From Deltaproteobacteria bacterium (GTDB lineage Bacteria; Desulfobacterota_D; UBA1144; Nemesobacterales; CSP1-2): DNA of 34,859 bases. Below, one piece after another: positions 17,577-26,037 of the stretch. Below the pieces are notes generated by a model. It was not told the origin of the DNA and did no database searches. It was given only the letters and a program-made list of their open reading frames with translations. Both the position numbers and the translations under genes were made by a program. Location of the stretch: NCBI GenBank assembly GCA_016187835.1, contig JACPIY010000003.1, positions 1 through 34,859 of the forward strand, read 5' to 3'. How positions within the stretch are numbered: the first letter of the stretch is position 1; each line of letters begins with the position of its first letter.

Positions 17577-18422
17577 TTATTTTAAAGCCTTCTCAAACCT
17601 CCTGGCTCTTAACTGGACAAGAGATGGATCGGCTTTTTCTTTGGATAAATTTTTTTCAACCTTTTCTATCCTGCCTGCCGTTGCCGGATGGCTTTTCATT
17701 ATCCCTCCGCCGGATGCCCCGCCCTCACTGACGAGGCGTTGGAGGAAATCCTTCAAAGCAGAAGGGTTGTATCCAGCTCTGGTAAGATACGAAATAGCGC
17801 CTTCATCGGCATGATATTCCTGGGATTTTCCATAGCCATTAACTACTAGAGTCTTAAATACATCATCAATAGAGCCTTCAAAGGCAGTGACGAGCTGTGA
17901 TAACTGAGCGGGAGTATATCTTTGAGCGGCCTGTGTGCCTATTAGCGCCGCAACCGCTGTCAGGCGCGCCTTCTGAATAGCCGAAACGCCGTCTCGATGG
18001 TTTACGTGGGCTACTTCATGGGCAAGGACCGCCGCAAGCTCGTCCTCATTCCGTACCGCGTTTATCATACCCTTTGTTATGAATATCGTCCCGCCGGGAC
18101 ATGCAAACGCGTTTATCTCTTTTGAATTAAGTATCGCAAAATGATAACCGCCATAGGTATAGGGCTTATCGGAGTTAAGCGCTACGGTATTCCCTACAAG
18201 ATTAACGTATTCGGTGAGCTCTTGATTTTGTAAAAGTGAATATGATGAAAGAATCCTCGCAGCTACTGACCGACCGACATAATACTCCTCTTCATCGGAA
18301 AGAGGTCTTGCTGCCTCGAAGGTTTGCTGAACTACTCTAGTCACACCGCCTATATCAACTTGAGTACAGCCAATTAACGAAAGGAAAGTTAATATTAAAC
18401 TTAAAGATAGGAGCTTATTCAT
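17577..18422 (-). CDS. M48-family metallopeptidase, lipoprotein
   Basis: A 281-aa zinc peptidase of the M48/Oma1-like group (relatives of LoiP and the BepA peptidase domain), likely anchored in the envelope and facing the periplasm. The signal peptide ends in a lipobox (LIGC, Cys19). The zinc site is LAHEVAHVNHRDG (His135, Glu136, His139), with the third ligand region in QEYHADEGAISYLTRAGY. GGTIFITKGMINAV precedes it, as is usual for the family. The C-terminal SHPATAGRIEKV is also typical. It has no TPR tail. Its ATG overlaps the stop of the SH3 gene (ATGA). The tie to the cyclase and channel suggests an envelope-stress role, which is inference. Confidence 0.9.
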   Translation of the reverse strand: MNKLLSLSLILTFLSLIGCTQVDIGGVTRVVQQTFEAARPLSDEEEYYVGRSVAARILSSYSLLQNQELTEYVNLVGNTVALNSDKPYTYGGYHFAILNSKEINAFACPGGTIFITKGMINAVRNEDELAAVLAHEVAHVNHRDGVSAIQKARLTAVAALIGTQAAQRYTPAQLSQLVTAFEGSIDDVFKTLVVNGYGKSQEYHADEGAISYLTRAGYNPSALKDFLQRLVSEGGASGGGIMKSHPATAGRIEKVEKNLSKEKADPSLVQLRARRFEKALK

Positions 18423-18880
18423 GGGAGGCTTAGTTTCCCCTTTTGAATGAATTGCATAAGTTCGCTGTCGGGAATTTTATAACTCTCTACCCTGTCAACG
18501 GCGCCGAAGTTTAATTCGGGATTTTTATTCTTATATGCCGCCTCTACCTGAGGATTAAACCCTTTTCCTGCTAGGGCAACCTCCTCGCCTGATGTCCCTT
18601 TTCCTTGGGATCCTGTAAGCTTGGACAGAGAAAGGGATTTTTTCTGAATGGCGCTCTTATGAATACATCCCTGGACCCCTTTAAACGTGACCTGAAACCA
18701 GTCACCCTCCTTTGAGACAACCTCAAGCACGTCATTGTAATGAACCGTTGCCTTGACAGGAGAAAAAAACTTGCAAGAAGTTCTTATCGCATTTTGCTTT
18801 GTGATAACAGTTACGGTCTCTGCGCGGACGGAGGTTGAAGCAGCAGTAATCATTAATAAGACTATAATGAATAGCTTCAT
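18419..18880 (-). CDS. Periplasmic SH3-domain protein
   Basis: 153 aa with a clear Sec signal peptide (FIIVLLMITAASTSVRAE, cleavage after ARA). A bacterial SH3-like domain spans about residues 22-78: it opens TVTVITKQNAIRTSCKFFSP and contains VHYNDVLEVVSKEGDWFQVT, then GVQGCIHKSAIQ, which is the usual end of the fold. The tail (80-153) is low complexity and then helical. Such domains often bind peptidoglycan or envelope proteins. It starts one nucleotide after the cyclase stop (TAA-T-ATG) and overlaps the next gene by 4 nt. Its role in the module is unknown. Confidence 0.8.
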   Translation of the reverse strand: MKLFIIVLLMITAASTSVRAETVTVITKQNAIRTSCKFFSPVKATVHYNDVLEVVSKEGDWFQVTFKGVQGCIHKSAIQKKSLSLSKLTGSQGKGTSGEEVALAGKGFNPQVEAAYKNKNPELNFGAVDRVESYKIPDSELMQFIQKGKLSLP

Positions 18881-18881
18881 A

Positions 18882-20987
18882 TTATTTCTCTGTAAACTTT
18901 ATAACATCCCAATCCAGTGTCAAGTGGGAGTTTGATATTATATATTCGCACCTATCCCTATAAAATTCGGAGGGCCCATCATTGGGATATTCTCTGAGTA
19001 TCTCGATGAATACTTGGGCTGCTTCGTGCCACTTCCTCTCTTTATAAAAAGCTAAAGCCCGATTAAAGAGCGCTATAAGATCCTTTTTAGCCGGTTCTAT
19101 ATTTTGTTCCTCGCCTATGAGTTCAAATACTTTTGCCGGTTGAACCTTCCCTTTTACCGCTATGGAGCCGAGCTCTCTGGCGAAAAAACTATTACCCGTT
19201 TTTTTGAGAGTATCCTCGCTTATTATGATGCTGGTCTTAAAGAATTTATTTACGGATTCAAGTCTTGATGCGAGGTTTACTGTATCACCAATAACCGTGT
19301 AATGAAATAGTCTATCGCTTCCAATATTACCGGCTATCGCAGGGCCAGAGTGTATGCCAATTCTTATTTTCAATTCGGGCAAGCCCTCCGCCCGGAGATC
19401 GCTATTGATTTCACGTAGAGACTCCAGACACTCTATAGCGGAATGACATGCATTTATTTCGTCCTTATCGGTATCAAACGGGGCGCCCCAGAACGACATC
19501 ACAGAGTCCCCAATGTATTTGTCTATAACTCCCTGATTACGTATCAAAACCTCTGTAAGAGAATTCAAAACCTTATGGAGTACGGTGGCTACTTTCCCGG
19601 GCGATATTATTTCCGCAAAGGAAGTAAAACCCGCGAGATCGGCGAAAAACACCGTGACCCGCCTTACCTTCCCGCCGGGTTTAATGAGGGATGGATTTTC
19701 CAGAATGTAGTCAGCGATCTTCTTGTCCATATACTGAGAGAAAGTCGCTTTTAGGAAAAGCCGCTGTCTTCCCTCGGTGGCATAACTGTAGGCAACTGAA
19801 ATTAGAAAGCTAATTACTAATGACGAAATAGGAGAGATTATACTCATATACAGGGATGCCTTGAATAAGGCGGCAAGGATCATAATTATTACGAATAGAG
19901 ATACTATAAAAAGAGAGAGATTTACAAGAAGGGAGTGGCTTCTTAAAACAGAATAACTGACTAAGAAACAGATGAGTAACATAAAGACAATTACAAAAAT
20001 TCCACTAACCGATCTAATAAAATTTTCGTTCACAATATTTTCGAGAGTCGTCGCATGGATGTGTACGCCCGTGGATATGGATGAAATAGAGGTCGGTTTA
20101 AGGTCGTATAAGCCAGCAGCAGTTAGCCCTATAAATACGACTTTTCCTCTGAAGAAATCCTTGTTAACAGATGGTGTTGTTGATGCGTTGCTGTCGAGGT
20201 AAGACTTGATTATTTGGGAAGCCGAGAACACTCTAAAGGGATTATCTTCCGCATAATATCTTAGCAAAAGCTTTCCATTAGTAAGGGGGATCTTGGCGTC
20301 TTTGACGTAGACAGAATTTTGGATGATTTTAACCATGGCTTTTTGGACTAGGTGGCTGAGTACGAAATTAGGAATAGAATATTCTTTTAATTGAAAGACA
20401 ATGGGTACCCTTCTGTAAACGCCGTCTTCATCAGGAGAAATCGTTACGTTACCCGATCCCATAATTGAACTTTTAAAAGCATCAATCGGTGTAATAGCAG
20501 AATTGAATGACAGGACCGGCGATATCTCTCCCTTAATTGAAATATTTTTCATAAACTCCTCATCTTGAGCAGACATGGCTTTCTGCTTTTGTGAGAGGAA
20601 AACCGGCAGATAAACGTTTGAAGCCTTTTTAAATGCATCTGCAAGAATCGAATCGTCCTCTTGACCGTAAGAGGACGGTTCGGTAAAAAGAATATCCATA
20701 AAAACGGCGTCCGCCTCGGATAAATACTCTATTATCGGGAAGTATATTTGCCTTGGCCAAGGCCAGGTGATACCCTGCTCGCTCAAGGCATCAATGCTCT
20801 GCTGATCAACCTCCACTATGACGATATCGCCTGAAGAACTTACGGGGTTAAGATGCCTGGAGAACAGGTCATAGGCTTTAAGCTCAAATAGACCTAATAC
20901 ATTAGACAAAAAAATTACAAGAGATACGAGAAAGGACGATATTGTAAGAGCTAAGAATTTTCCGTTATTGGAGTTAAAGACTTTTAT
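18882..20987 (-). CDS. CHASE2-domain class III adenylate cyclase, non-canonical start likely
   Basis: Makes cAMP from ATP in response to an extracytoplasmic signal. A CHASE2 sensor (about residues 25-290, numbered from the TTG at 20909) is followed by three membrane helices (301-322, 327-349, 352-375) and a class III cyclase domain (about 415-590). Metal ligands are Asp424 (FFADLAGFT) and Asp468 (DKYIGDSVMSFWGAP). Lys464 and Asp542 (IGDTVNLASR) are the ATP-specifying pair, with Asn545 and Arg549 also present. A TPR-like tail (608-650) closes the protein. The first canonical start, TTG 20909, would cut off half of the N-terminal membrane helix that the frame encodes upstream (KFLALTISSFLVSLVIFLSN). 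The frame is open back to about 21010 with no ATG, GTG or TTG; an ATA at 20987 has AGGTGG 7 nt upstream and is the best start. Confidence 0.88.
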   Translation of the reverse strand: MKVFNSNNGKFLALTISSFLVSLVIFLSNVLGLFELKAYDLFSRHLNPVSSSGDIVIVEVDQQSIDALSEQGITWPWPRQIYFPIIEYLSEADAVFMDILFTEPSSYGQEDDSILADAFKKASNVYLPVFLSQKQKAMSAQDEEFMKNISIKGEISPVLSFNSAITPIDAFKSSIMGSGNVTISPDEDGVYRRVPIVFQLKEYSIPNFVLSHLVQKAMVKIIQNSVYVKDAKIPLTNGKLLLRYYAEDNPFRVFSASQIIKSYLDSNASTTPSVNKDFFRGKVVFIGLTAAGLYDLKPTSISSISTGVHIHATTLENIVNENFIRSVSGIFVIVFMLLICFLVSYSVLRSHSLLVNLSLFIVSLFVIIMILAALFKASLYMSIISPISSLVISFLISVAYSYATEGRQRLFLKATFSQYMDKKIADYILENPSLIKPGGKVRRVTVFFADLAGFTSFAEIISPGKVATVLHKVLNSLTEVLIRNQGVIDKYIGDSVMSFWGAPFDTDKDEINACHSAIECLESLREINSDLRAEGLPELKIRIGIHSGPAIAGNIGSDRLFHYTVIGDTVNLASRLESVNKFFKTSIIISEDTLKKTGNSFFARELGSIAVKGKVQPAKVFELIGEEQNIEPAKKDLIALFNRALAFYKERKWHEAAQVFIEILREYPNDGPSEFYRDRCEYIISNSHLTLDWDVIKFTEK

Positions 20988-21360
20988 CTTGATTCCACCT
21001 AACTTAGAGTGTCCTTATAGTTTTAAAAAAATTGGTTAACGAAAAACCCTACAGCAAGTTGCTGGGTATCACTACATAAACTTAAAAACTTTTCGTCATT
21101 GCGAGAAATGAAATGACGAAGCAATCTATTGAGATTCCTCACGGAGTTTATCCTGAGGGTGACGAAGGGTTCGGAATGACACCTCGTGTCAGATTACTTC
21201 ACGGAGTTTACACTGAACGAAGCATGCCCTGAGTGTAACCGAAGGGTGAATGTGTTCGCAATGACAATCGAAACCCCGTAGCAAAGTACTGGAATTAACA
21301 AGTTAAAGTTGTCTTGCCAAACACCAAATTCCAATTCGCCTAGCTTCAACTTTGAAAACT
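20988..21360. repeat. Gene-free gap with TCATTGCGAG-type repeats
   Basis: From about 21094 to 21306 the DNA is a mosaic of the TCATTGCGAG/AATGACA repeat class. The part from about 21191 to 21306 (with TTTACACTGAACGAAGCATG, then TAACCGAAGGGTGAATGTGT) has a close direct copy at about 32069-32188. The similarity runs on past the core through GAAACCC...GT and GGAATT..CAAGTTAA. The promoter of the cyclase operon should lie at about 20990-21060 but is not obvious. Confidence 0.7.
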
Positions 21361-22650
21361 TCAGCCCGGAAAATCTGAAGACGATGGTTTCGTGACTTTC
21401 AACTCGGAGAATTCCCATATTATCTGAGACTTCTCTGCGGAACTGCCCTTAACCCCGATAAAGCCACCCCCTTGAGGAGGCTGGCTATTGAACGTAACAA
21501 CTTCAGACCCATTAATGTAAACCGTCACCTGGTTTCCCTTTGTCACCACTCGTAGATAGTTAACCTGTCCAATCCCCTCCTTTAATGCACTACTCTCACG
21601 CCAATCCACAGGAGCCATGCTGCGTGCGTTTACATAGCGCCTAATACTAAACTGACCATCGCCGCTTACGAGCAGGGCGTAATAATTGTCGTAGTCAGTT
21701 GCCCAGAAAACAAGTCCTCCACCCCAGCTTTGGTCTTCGCTTTTTGCCATACTTACATTAATGCCTGCGTCAATATCTTCAAAGCGGTTCGCCTGATTTA
21801 AGGCAACAAAGCCCGCGTTTACATCCGCCTGCAAAGTGAGCTTGCCGTTTGCGGCGCTGAGATTGGGACCTGCTTCTCCCCAGCCTGGATCCAAAGTTGT
21901 AAAATTGTCGGCCTGAAGTACTTCGCCTCCCTTATTAGCATCAGGCTGAGTTACTTCGGGCTGAGTTACTGGTCCCGGCTGTGGAGTTACTTCGGGTTGA
22001 GTTACTGGCCCCGGCTCAGGTTTAGTAACTTTGAGTTCGGAAAATTCCCAGACGTTTTTGTTCGTAGCCTTCTCAGGTGAGAAAGCAATCATACCAACAA
22101 AGCTGCCTCCCTGAGGAGGTTGACCGCTAAATGTTATAAGCTCTGTATCGTTAACGTAGACCGTTGCCTTGTTTCCCTTTGTCACCACCCGCAAATGGTT
22201 TGTCTGGCCTAGACCGTTTTTAATAGCTGGGCTCTTGCGCCAGTCCACAGGCGCCAGACTGCGTTGGTTCACCCATCGCTTAACCGAATACCAGCCATCA
22301 CTGGTCACCAAGAAGTAGTAATAATCACTTGTATCCTTTGCCCAGAATATCAGACCCGCACTGTAAGTGGGGTCGTCACTTTTTACCTGTGTTAGCTTCA
22401 CACAGGCATCTATGTCCTCGAAGATGTTCCCCTGATTCAGGAGGACGTAACTTGAATTGACTTCAGGCTGTACTATTAGTTTGCCGCTACTCACGCTGAG
22501 ATTAGCGCTCTTCTCTCCCCAGGCAGGATCTAGAGTCGAAAAATTGTCTTCCAAAAGAACTTGACTGCCTTTACAGGCAAAGGCACTCCTGTTTGCAAAT
22601 AATAAAAACAAAACTGCAACAAAAATAATAACACCTGTTTTCGACCGCAT
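21361..22650 (-). CDS. Secreted tandem concanavalin-like (DUF1080/LamG-like) protein
   Basis: 429 aa with a signal peptide (residues 1-25, ending SAFA). Two copies of one domain follow (about 29-205 and 242-422), joined by a Pro/Gln/Thr-rich linker in which PGPVTQPEVT occurs twice. The copies share DNF(S/T)TLDP.WGE, NLS...GKL, FEDIDA, FWA.D..(D/N)YY, R(S/L).APVDWR, LRVVTKGN, QPPQGG.F(V/I)G and the ending WEFSELKVTKP. The beta-rich pattern fits the concanavalin A-like/LamG fold of DUF1080-type proteins. I see no catalytic signature, so a carbohydrate-binding or surface role is more likely than an enzyme. A GGAGG RBS lies 7 nt before the ATG. It is monocistronic. Confidence 0.75.
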   Translation of the reverse strand: MRSKTGVIIFVAVLFLLFANRSAFACKGSQVLLEDNFSTLDPAWGEKSANLSVSSGKLIVQPEVNSSYVLLNQGNIFEDIDACVKLTQVKSDDPTYSAGLIFWAKDTSDYYYFLVTSDGWYSVKRWVNQRSLAPVDWRKSPAIKNGLGQTNHLRVVTKGNKATVYVNDTELITFSGQPPQGGSFVGMIAFSPEKATNKNVWEFSELKVTKPEPGPVTQPEVTPQPGPVTQPEVTQPDANKGGEVLQADNFTTLDPGWGEAGPNLSAANGKLTLQADVNAGFVALNQANRFEDIDAGINVSMAKSEDQSWGGGLVFWATDYDNYYALLVSGDGQFSIRRYVNARSMAPVDWRESSALKEGIGQVNYLRVVTKGNQVTVYINGSEVVTFNSQPPQGGGFIGVKGSSAEKSQIIWEFSELKVTKPSSSDFPG

Positions 22651-22847
22651 GACTAACCTCCATGTTTTAATTTATTTTAGAATCTACTGAAATATGACAT
22701 AGCAAGTTATATAAAGAAAGCTATGTAAGTATGAGTGGCTTATTCATAGACAGATAATATGTCATTTAGGCAAATTATATAACTATAGTCTGTCCTCTGT
22801 CAACACAACACTGAATAGGCCCAATCAGCTTTATATGGGGTTTATGT

Positions 22848-24857
22848 TCAGGCAGATGCGGGGACTAAAACAATCCTTCTCCTAAGCGGGTCAACGTTCT
22901 CAACGTTAAGGCTTATCTTTTCCCCTTCAATTATAACTGCCTCGGAACTGAGAGAAATCGGTACTTCAAGTAAATAGTCAGGCAGATAAACCGATGCTCC
23001 CCTGTCCCTTAGAGAACTTACTACTCCCGTGACCTGCTTTCCCTCGAAATCCTTTAAATATTTTAAGAGCCAATACCTTTCCCTGGACCTTTCAATCATC
23101 TTCTTTTCACGAATTCCGACCTCTATCTGCATATATAGCCTTTCAATATCCTCTTCTGTAAAACAGGCCCCCTCCCCCTCCAGTTCCCCTATCATTTGTC
23201 TCTGTAGAACCAAGTCAAAATACCTTCTTATGGGAGAAGTTATCTGCAAATAACCATCAAGACCGAGAGAAAAATGAGGTTCGGAAGAAAGCCCAACCCT
23301 CGACGGTTTAAAAAACTTTACGGCTTTTATGGGAAACAAGGGATCTCTTTCGTCCAAAGCCCTAGCTTCTTCCGAAATTTGCTCAGGCTGTGCGCGAAAG
23401 ATTGCAGGAAGCCTCCTCTCTTTAAAGAATCTTGCGGAAAGCCAATTCGTGAGGATCATAAACTCGGAAACGACTATATGGGCGATTGTATTCATATAAA
23501 TCTTCTTCACCAGGATCTTACCATCGTCGCTTAGTCTGATTTTAAGTTGTGGAAGCTCTATTATCAGAGCACCCGCATCTATTCTTTTTTTTCTAAGACT
23601 AAGAGCTATCTCAATTAACTTCAATCCCTTAGAGATGTTTCGAAAAAAATCCTCCGCTTCTGTGTAGCAAAGGTTTTTTCTTACTAGAATCTTTGATTTG
23701 ATAAACCTGTAGGTCTTTAAATTGAAATTCTTGTCGAATAAAGCCAGAAGAGAAATTGCAAGTTTGGGAGACCCCTCAAAAAGGCTTAATTTTTCTCTTA
23801 TTAGCTCTGGCGGAAGCATATGTATATGCCTTTCAGGGAGATAGATAGTCTCTCCTCGCCTGGCCGCTTCTTCGTCAAGAAAACTCCACTTGGGAACGAC
23901 ACTCGCAACATTTGTAATATGAACACCTACTTGAATACCCTCTGGAAGTTCTTGAACCGAAATAGCATCATCAATGTCCTCGGTGTTTTCATCATCTATA
24001 GAGTAGGTCTCGAGCATCGTAAGGTCTTTTATCCCATCTTGAGGCTCCGGTTGCTCGATAATTTTCTCTAATTCTTCGTAAACCTTCTTCGGAAATCTCT
24101 CATCAACCCCTAACCTTCTGAATATAGGGTCTTCATCCTCTTTCCAACTTCCGGCTTTAATAAGGAACTCAATCGCGCCTTCCACGTCTCTTACCCCAAC
24201 CTGAGACATGAATGATTTTGCCTCTGCTGCCCTTTCAAACCTGTCAAGATGAATCACATACCCCTTAATAAGCTCCAGATAGTTTGTAAAATTAAAATCC
24301 TGCTCAGTTAGTTCTCTACCCTCGATAATATACCTTGCCCATTTTATAGCGGCTCTATGTTCAATTAGCTTTTTTCTCTCAGATTCTTTTCTTTTGAGGG
24401 TTTCTTCAACCTCCTCAGGCATTCTAGGTCTGTATCCATTCTCCTCTCTTTTAAAATAAAGATCATCTTTATCAACAGCCCAAAAAAATAAAAGAAGATC
24501 TTCATTCCCCAGTTGATCATCGCCAAAATAGAGTTCCACAAGTTCTTCTAAAGTCAGTTCCCTGTCCGCATCAAAAACACACTCCCAGAGGGTTTTTAAA
24601 TCTATTGCATCCCTTTTTTCCTCAAGATCCTTTCTGAGTTCCCTTAGCCTCAGTTTCTTTTCAGATTGAGTTAATTCATCAACGATCTTAATCCCTGTGG
24701 AAAGCACTACCTTCTCAAAATCTACTTCGACTTCTTTAGCCTCTTCGGAAAAGACAGAAACCTTTTCGCCAAGCTCTCCTGTCAGTATCCCAAACGAAGG
24801 TTCCCTCCTTTTTCTAAAAACGATGATCTCGTTCGGCTTAAGAATTTTGTTAACCAT
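22848..24857 (-). CDS. RNase II/RNase R-family exoribonuclease
   Basis: A 3'-5' exoribonuclease of the RNB family (669 aa from the ATG at 24857). The N-terminal region opens with an SH3-like barrel (NEIIVFRKRREPSFGILTGE). The RNB catalytic domain is marked by the metal-binding run DDENTEDIDDAISV (about 288-301) and by SPIRRYFDLVLQRQM (about 541-555). A C-terminal S1-like domain follows (about 604-667, KQVTGVVSSLRDRGASVYLP). It lacks the two clear cold-shock domains of E. coli RNase R and looks closer to the cyanobacterial/plastid type. The frame is open upstream to 24980, but those 41 residues are unlike RNB proteins and run toward a palindromic repeat, so I use MVNKILKPNE as the start. The RBS is weak. 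Confidence 0.9.
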   Translation of the reverse strand: MVNKILKPNEIIVFRKRREPSFGILTGELGEKVSVFSEEAKEVEVDFEKVVLSTGIKIVDELTQSEKKLRLRELRKDLEEKRDAIDLKTLWECVFDADRELTLEELVELYFGDDQLGNEDLLLFFWAVDKDDLYFKREENGYRPRMPEEVEETLKRKESERKKLIEHRAAIKWARYIIEGRELTEQDFNFTNYLELIKGYVIHLDRFERAAEAKSFMSQVGVRDVEGAIEFLIKAGSWKEDEDPIFRRLGVDERFPKKVYEELEKIIEQPEPQDGIKDLTMLETYSIDDENTEDIDDAISVQELPEGIQVGVHITNVASVVPKWSFLDEEAARRGETIYLPERHIHMLPPELIREKLSLFEGSPKLAISLLALFDKNFNLKTYRFIKSKILVRKNLCYTEAEDFFRNISKGLKLIEIALSLRKKRIDAGALIIELPQLKIRLSDDGKILVKKIYMNTIAHIVVSEFMILTNWLSARFFKERRLPAIFRAQPEQISEEARALDERDPLFPIKAVKFFKPSRVGLSSEPHFSLGLDGYLQITSPIRRYFDLVLQRQMIGELEGEGACFTEEDIERLYMQIEVGIREKKMIERSRERYWLLKYLKDFEGKQVTGVVSSLRDRGASVYLPDYLLEVPISLSSEAVIIEGEKISLNVENVDPLRRRIVLVPASA

Positions 24858-24970
24858 AACTTTGATATATTTTATACCATTTAAAAAAATAGATTCCAAA
24901 AGCTGAGTAGAGGAAATCTTCAGGAGTGAATACCCGTCATGTCCGAATGCCTTTATCGAGCATCCAATAT

Positions 24971-25003
24971 GTAGGAACACGCCGTGGCGTGTTCCTGCCG
25001 TAG
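24971..25003. repeat. GTAG hairpin
   Basis: GTAGGAACACGCC, then the complement GGCGTGTTCCT and a trailing GCCGTAG. It lies 114 nt upstream of the exoribonuclease start and is a dispersed hairpin family member. Confidence 0.75.
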
Positions 25004-25036
25004 ATTCCCCCTTAATACGTACGGGAATGACAGTGA

Positions 25037-25064
25037 TAGTGGAGGTCTAAAGACCTCCGCTACA
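25037..25064. repeat. GTAG-type hairpin
   Basis: TAGTGGAGGTCT, two A's, then AGACCTCCGCTACA. Its outer bases (TAGTGG / CCGCTACA) match the copy at 3714-3744 though the inner stem differs. Confidence 0.75.
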
Positions 25065-25204
25065 TTTAGAATCCATTTCTTGAATTGGTACTAAAATACA
25101 GAGATGGATTTACAAACTTAAACGGAAAACTTGAAAAATCAACATTTTTTTCTGTCGGACAGTGTTAGCACGAGTTGCATATTCTGAAGAAACTTCTAAA
25201 GCTG

Positions 25205-25402
25205 TCATTCCGAGCCGAAGGCGAACAATCTCCGTACTTTGATATGCTTCACTAACTTATCGTCTATTTCGGGATGCCTTAGGACAGTTGTTTCTTACCC
25301 GTGGAAGGATTTAGATAAATGATAAATATCGTGTCCCGCTCCATGGCCCAAAAGAATACATCCTTTTTTCTTGAGCAGCCCGATAAACTCCTTTCGCTTC
25401 AT
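25205..25402 (-). pseudogene. hicA: hicA toxin remnant, in-frame stop
   Basis: An HicA-type mRNA-interferase toxin frame, broken. The ATG (25400-25402) overlaps the hicB stop (ATGA). It reads MKRKEFIGLLKKKGCILLGH, then GAGHDIYHLSKSFHG, with the conserved His24, and stops at TAA (codon 36, 25295-25297). In the same frame the family's conserved end resumes right after the stop (ETTVLRHPEIDDKLVKHI; compare the usual TVPRHxEI). The last few codons run into a TGTCATTCCGAGC repeat at 25202-25245 and end at 25205. So the toxin has a nonsense mutation and its 3' end has been overwritten by a repeat. A truncated 35-aa peptide might still be made but would lack the C-terminal half. Confidence 0.75.
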
Positions 25403-25590
25403 ATAGTAATTACTTTAATTTGATATTCTTCCTGCACGTCATCCATTACCATTAAAAGATATGCGTCTTTTATATTTTCCTCTAACTCTTCAATTGTTTC
25501 TCCCTGAGTCATAATTTCAGGATGTTCGAGAAGCCTTCCTAACAAAAATTTGTCTCCTTTCCAGTAAACCATTGTTACCTTCTTGTTCAT
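25399..25590 (-). CDS. hicB: HicB-like antitoxin
   Basis: A 63-aa protein of the short HicB-like group (YWKGDKFLLGRLLEHPEIMT, then QGETIEELEENIKDAYLLM). It is the partial RNase H-like fold that neutralises HicA, without the DNA-binding tail of longer HicB proteins. The order hicB-hicA with a 4-nt overlap is the form seen with short HicB proteins. An AAAGGG RBS lies 9 nt before the ATG. The partner toxin is broken, so this is an orphan antitoxin, perhaps on the way to loss. A small inverted repeat 58 nt upstream could be its operator. Confidence 0.85.
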   Translation of the reverse strand: MNKKVTMVYWKGDKFLLGRLLEHPEIMTQGETIEELEENIKDAYLLMVMDDVQEEYQIKVITI

Positions 25591-25648
25591 GTCTAATATC
25601 CCTTTAAACCCAAATAACCATTACTTTTACTTTAAGGCAATCATAACC

Positions 25649-25663
25649 TAACACAAAGTGTTA
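25649..25663. promoter_or_regulatory. Inverted repeat, possible hicBA operator
   Basis: TAACAC-AAA-GTGTTA, a perfect 6-bp stem, 59 nt upstream of the hicB start. Toxin-antitoxin operons are usually autoregulated at such sites; assignment is by position only. Confidence 0.35.
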
Positions 25664-25931
25664 TTCATAACGACTTTCTCTGTTTGATTATTCTAATTGA
25701 ACAAACTGACATCATCAAGCAATTGCATTGGCATTGCGGTAGGCGGTTGGCTGCAATGATTTGATCCTCAATAAGTGTTTGGTGCAGAAACCGTAATTTG
25801 AAATAAGGTCAGATATACAACTTATACCGGTTCTACCAAATTAACAGTGCATTCAGAAAGGAGTTGTCATTGCGAGCGATATGAGCCAAAACCCAGAGCG
25901 AAGCGAAGGGGAAGCAATCTCTATTTTCGTT

Positions 25932-26037
25932 CATTTGTCATGTCGAACCATGTCCTGAGTGAAAGCGAAGGACCTGTGAGACATCTTGATTTCTCGTGGA
26001 ATTTATCCCGAGCCGAGTCGAAGGACTCGCAATGACA
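25932..26037 (+). repeat. 106-nt repeat, copy A
   Basis: Base-for-base the reverse complement of 31945-32050 over 106 nt. The reverse-complement form begins TGTCATTGCGAGTCC and ends CGACATGACAAATG, so TGTCAT/ATGACA close to each end are inverted, as in a MITE-like unit. Confidence 0.9.

Noticed and set aside
24858-24980. 41-residue N-terminal extension of the exoribonuclease
   Set aside because: Unlike RNB N-termini and without RBS; the ATG at 24857 gives the expected start.
25640-25760. Possible attC site on the minus strand (GTTAGGT with an upstream AGCCAAC)
   Set aside because: GTTAGGT fits the GTTRRRY core, but the partner has a mismatch in RYYYAAC and no clear paired L boxes lie between; not strong enough to call.
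25847-26035. Plus-strand frame of 62 codons in the repeat region
   Set aside because: Its translation is just the TCATTGCGAG repeat read through; repeats elsewhere give the same type of peptide.
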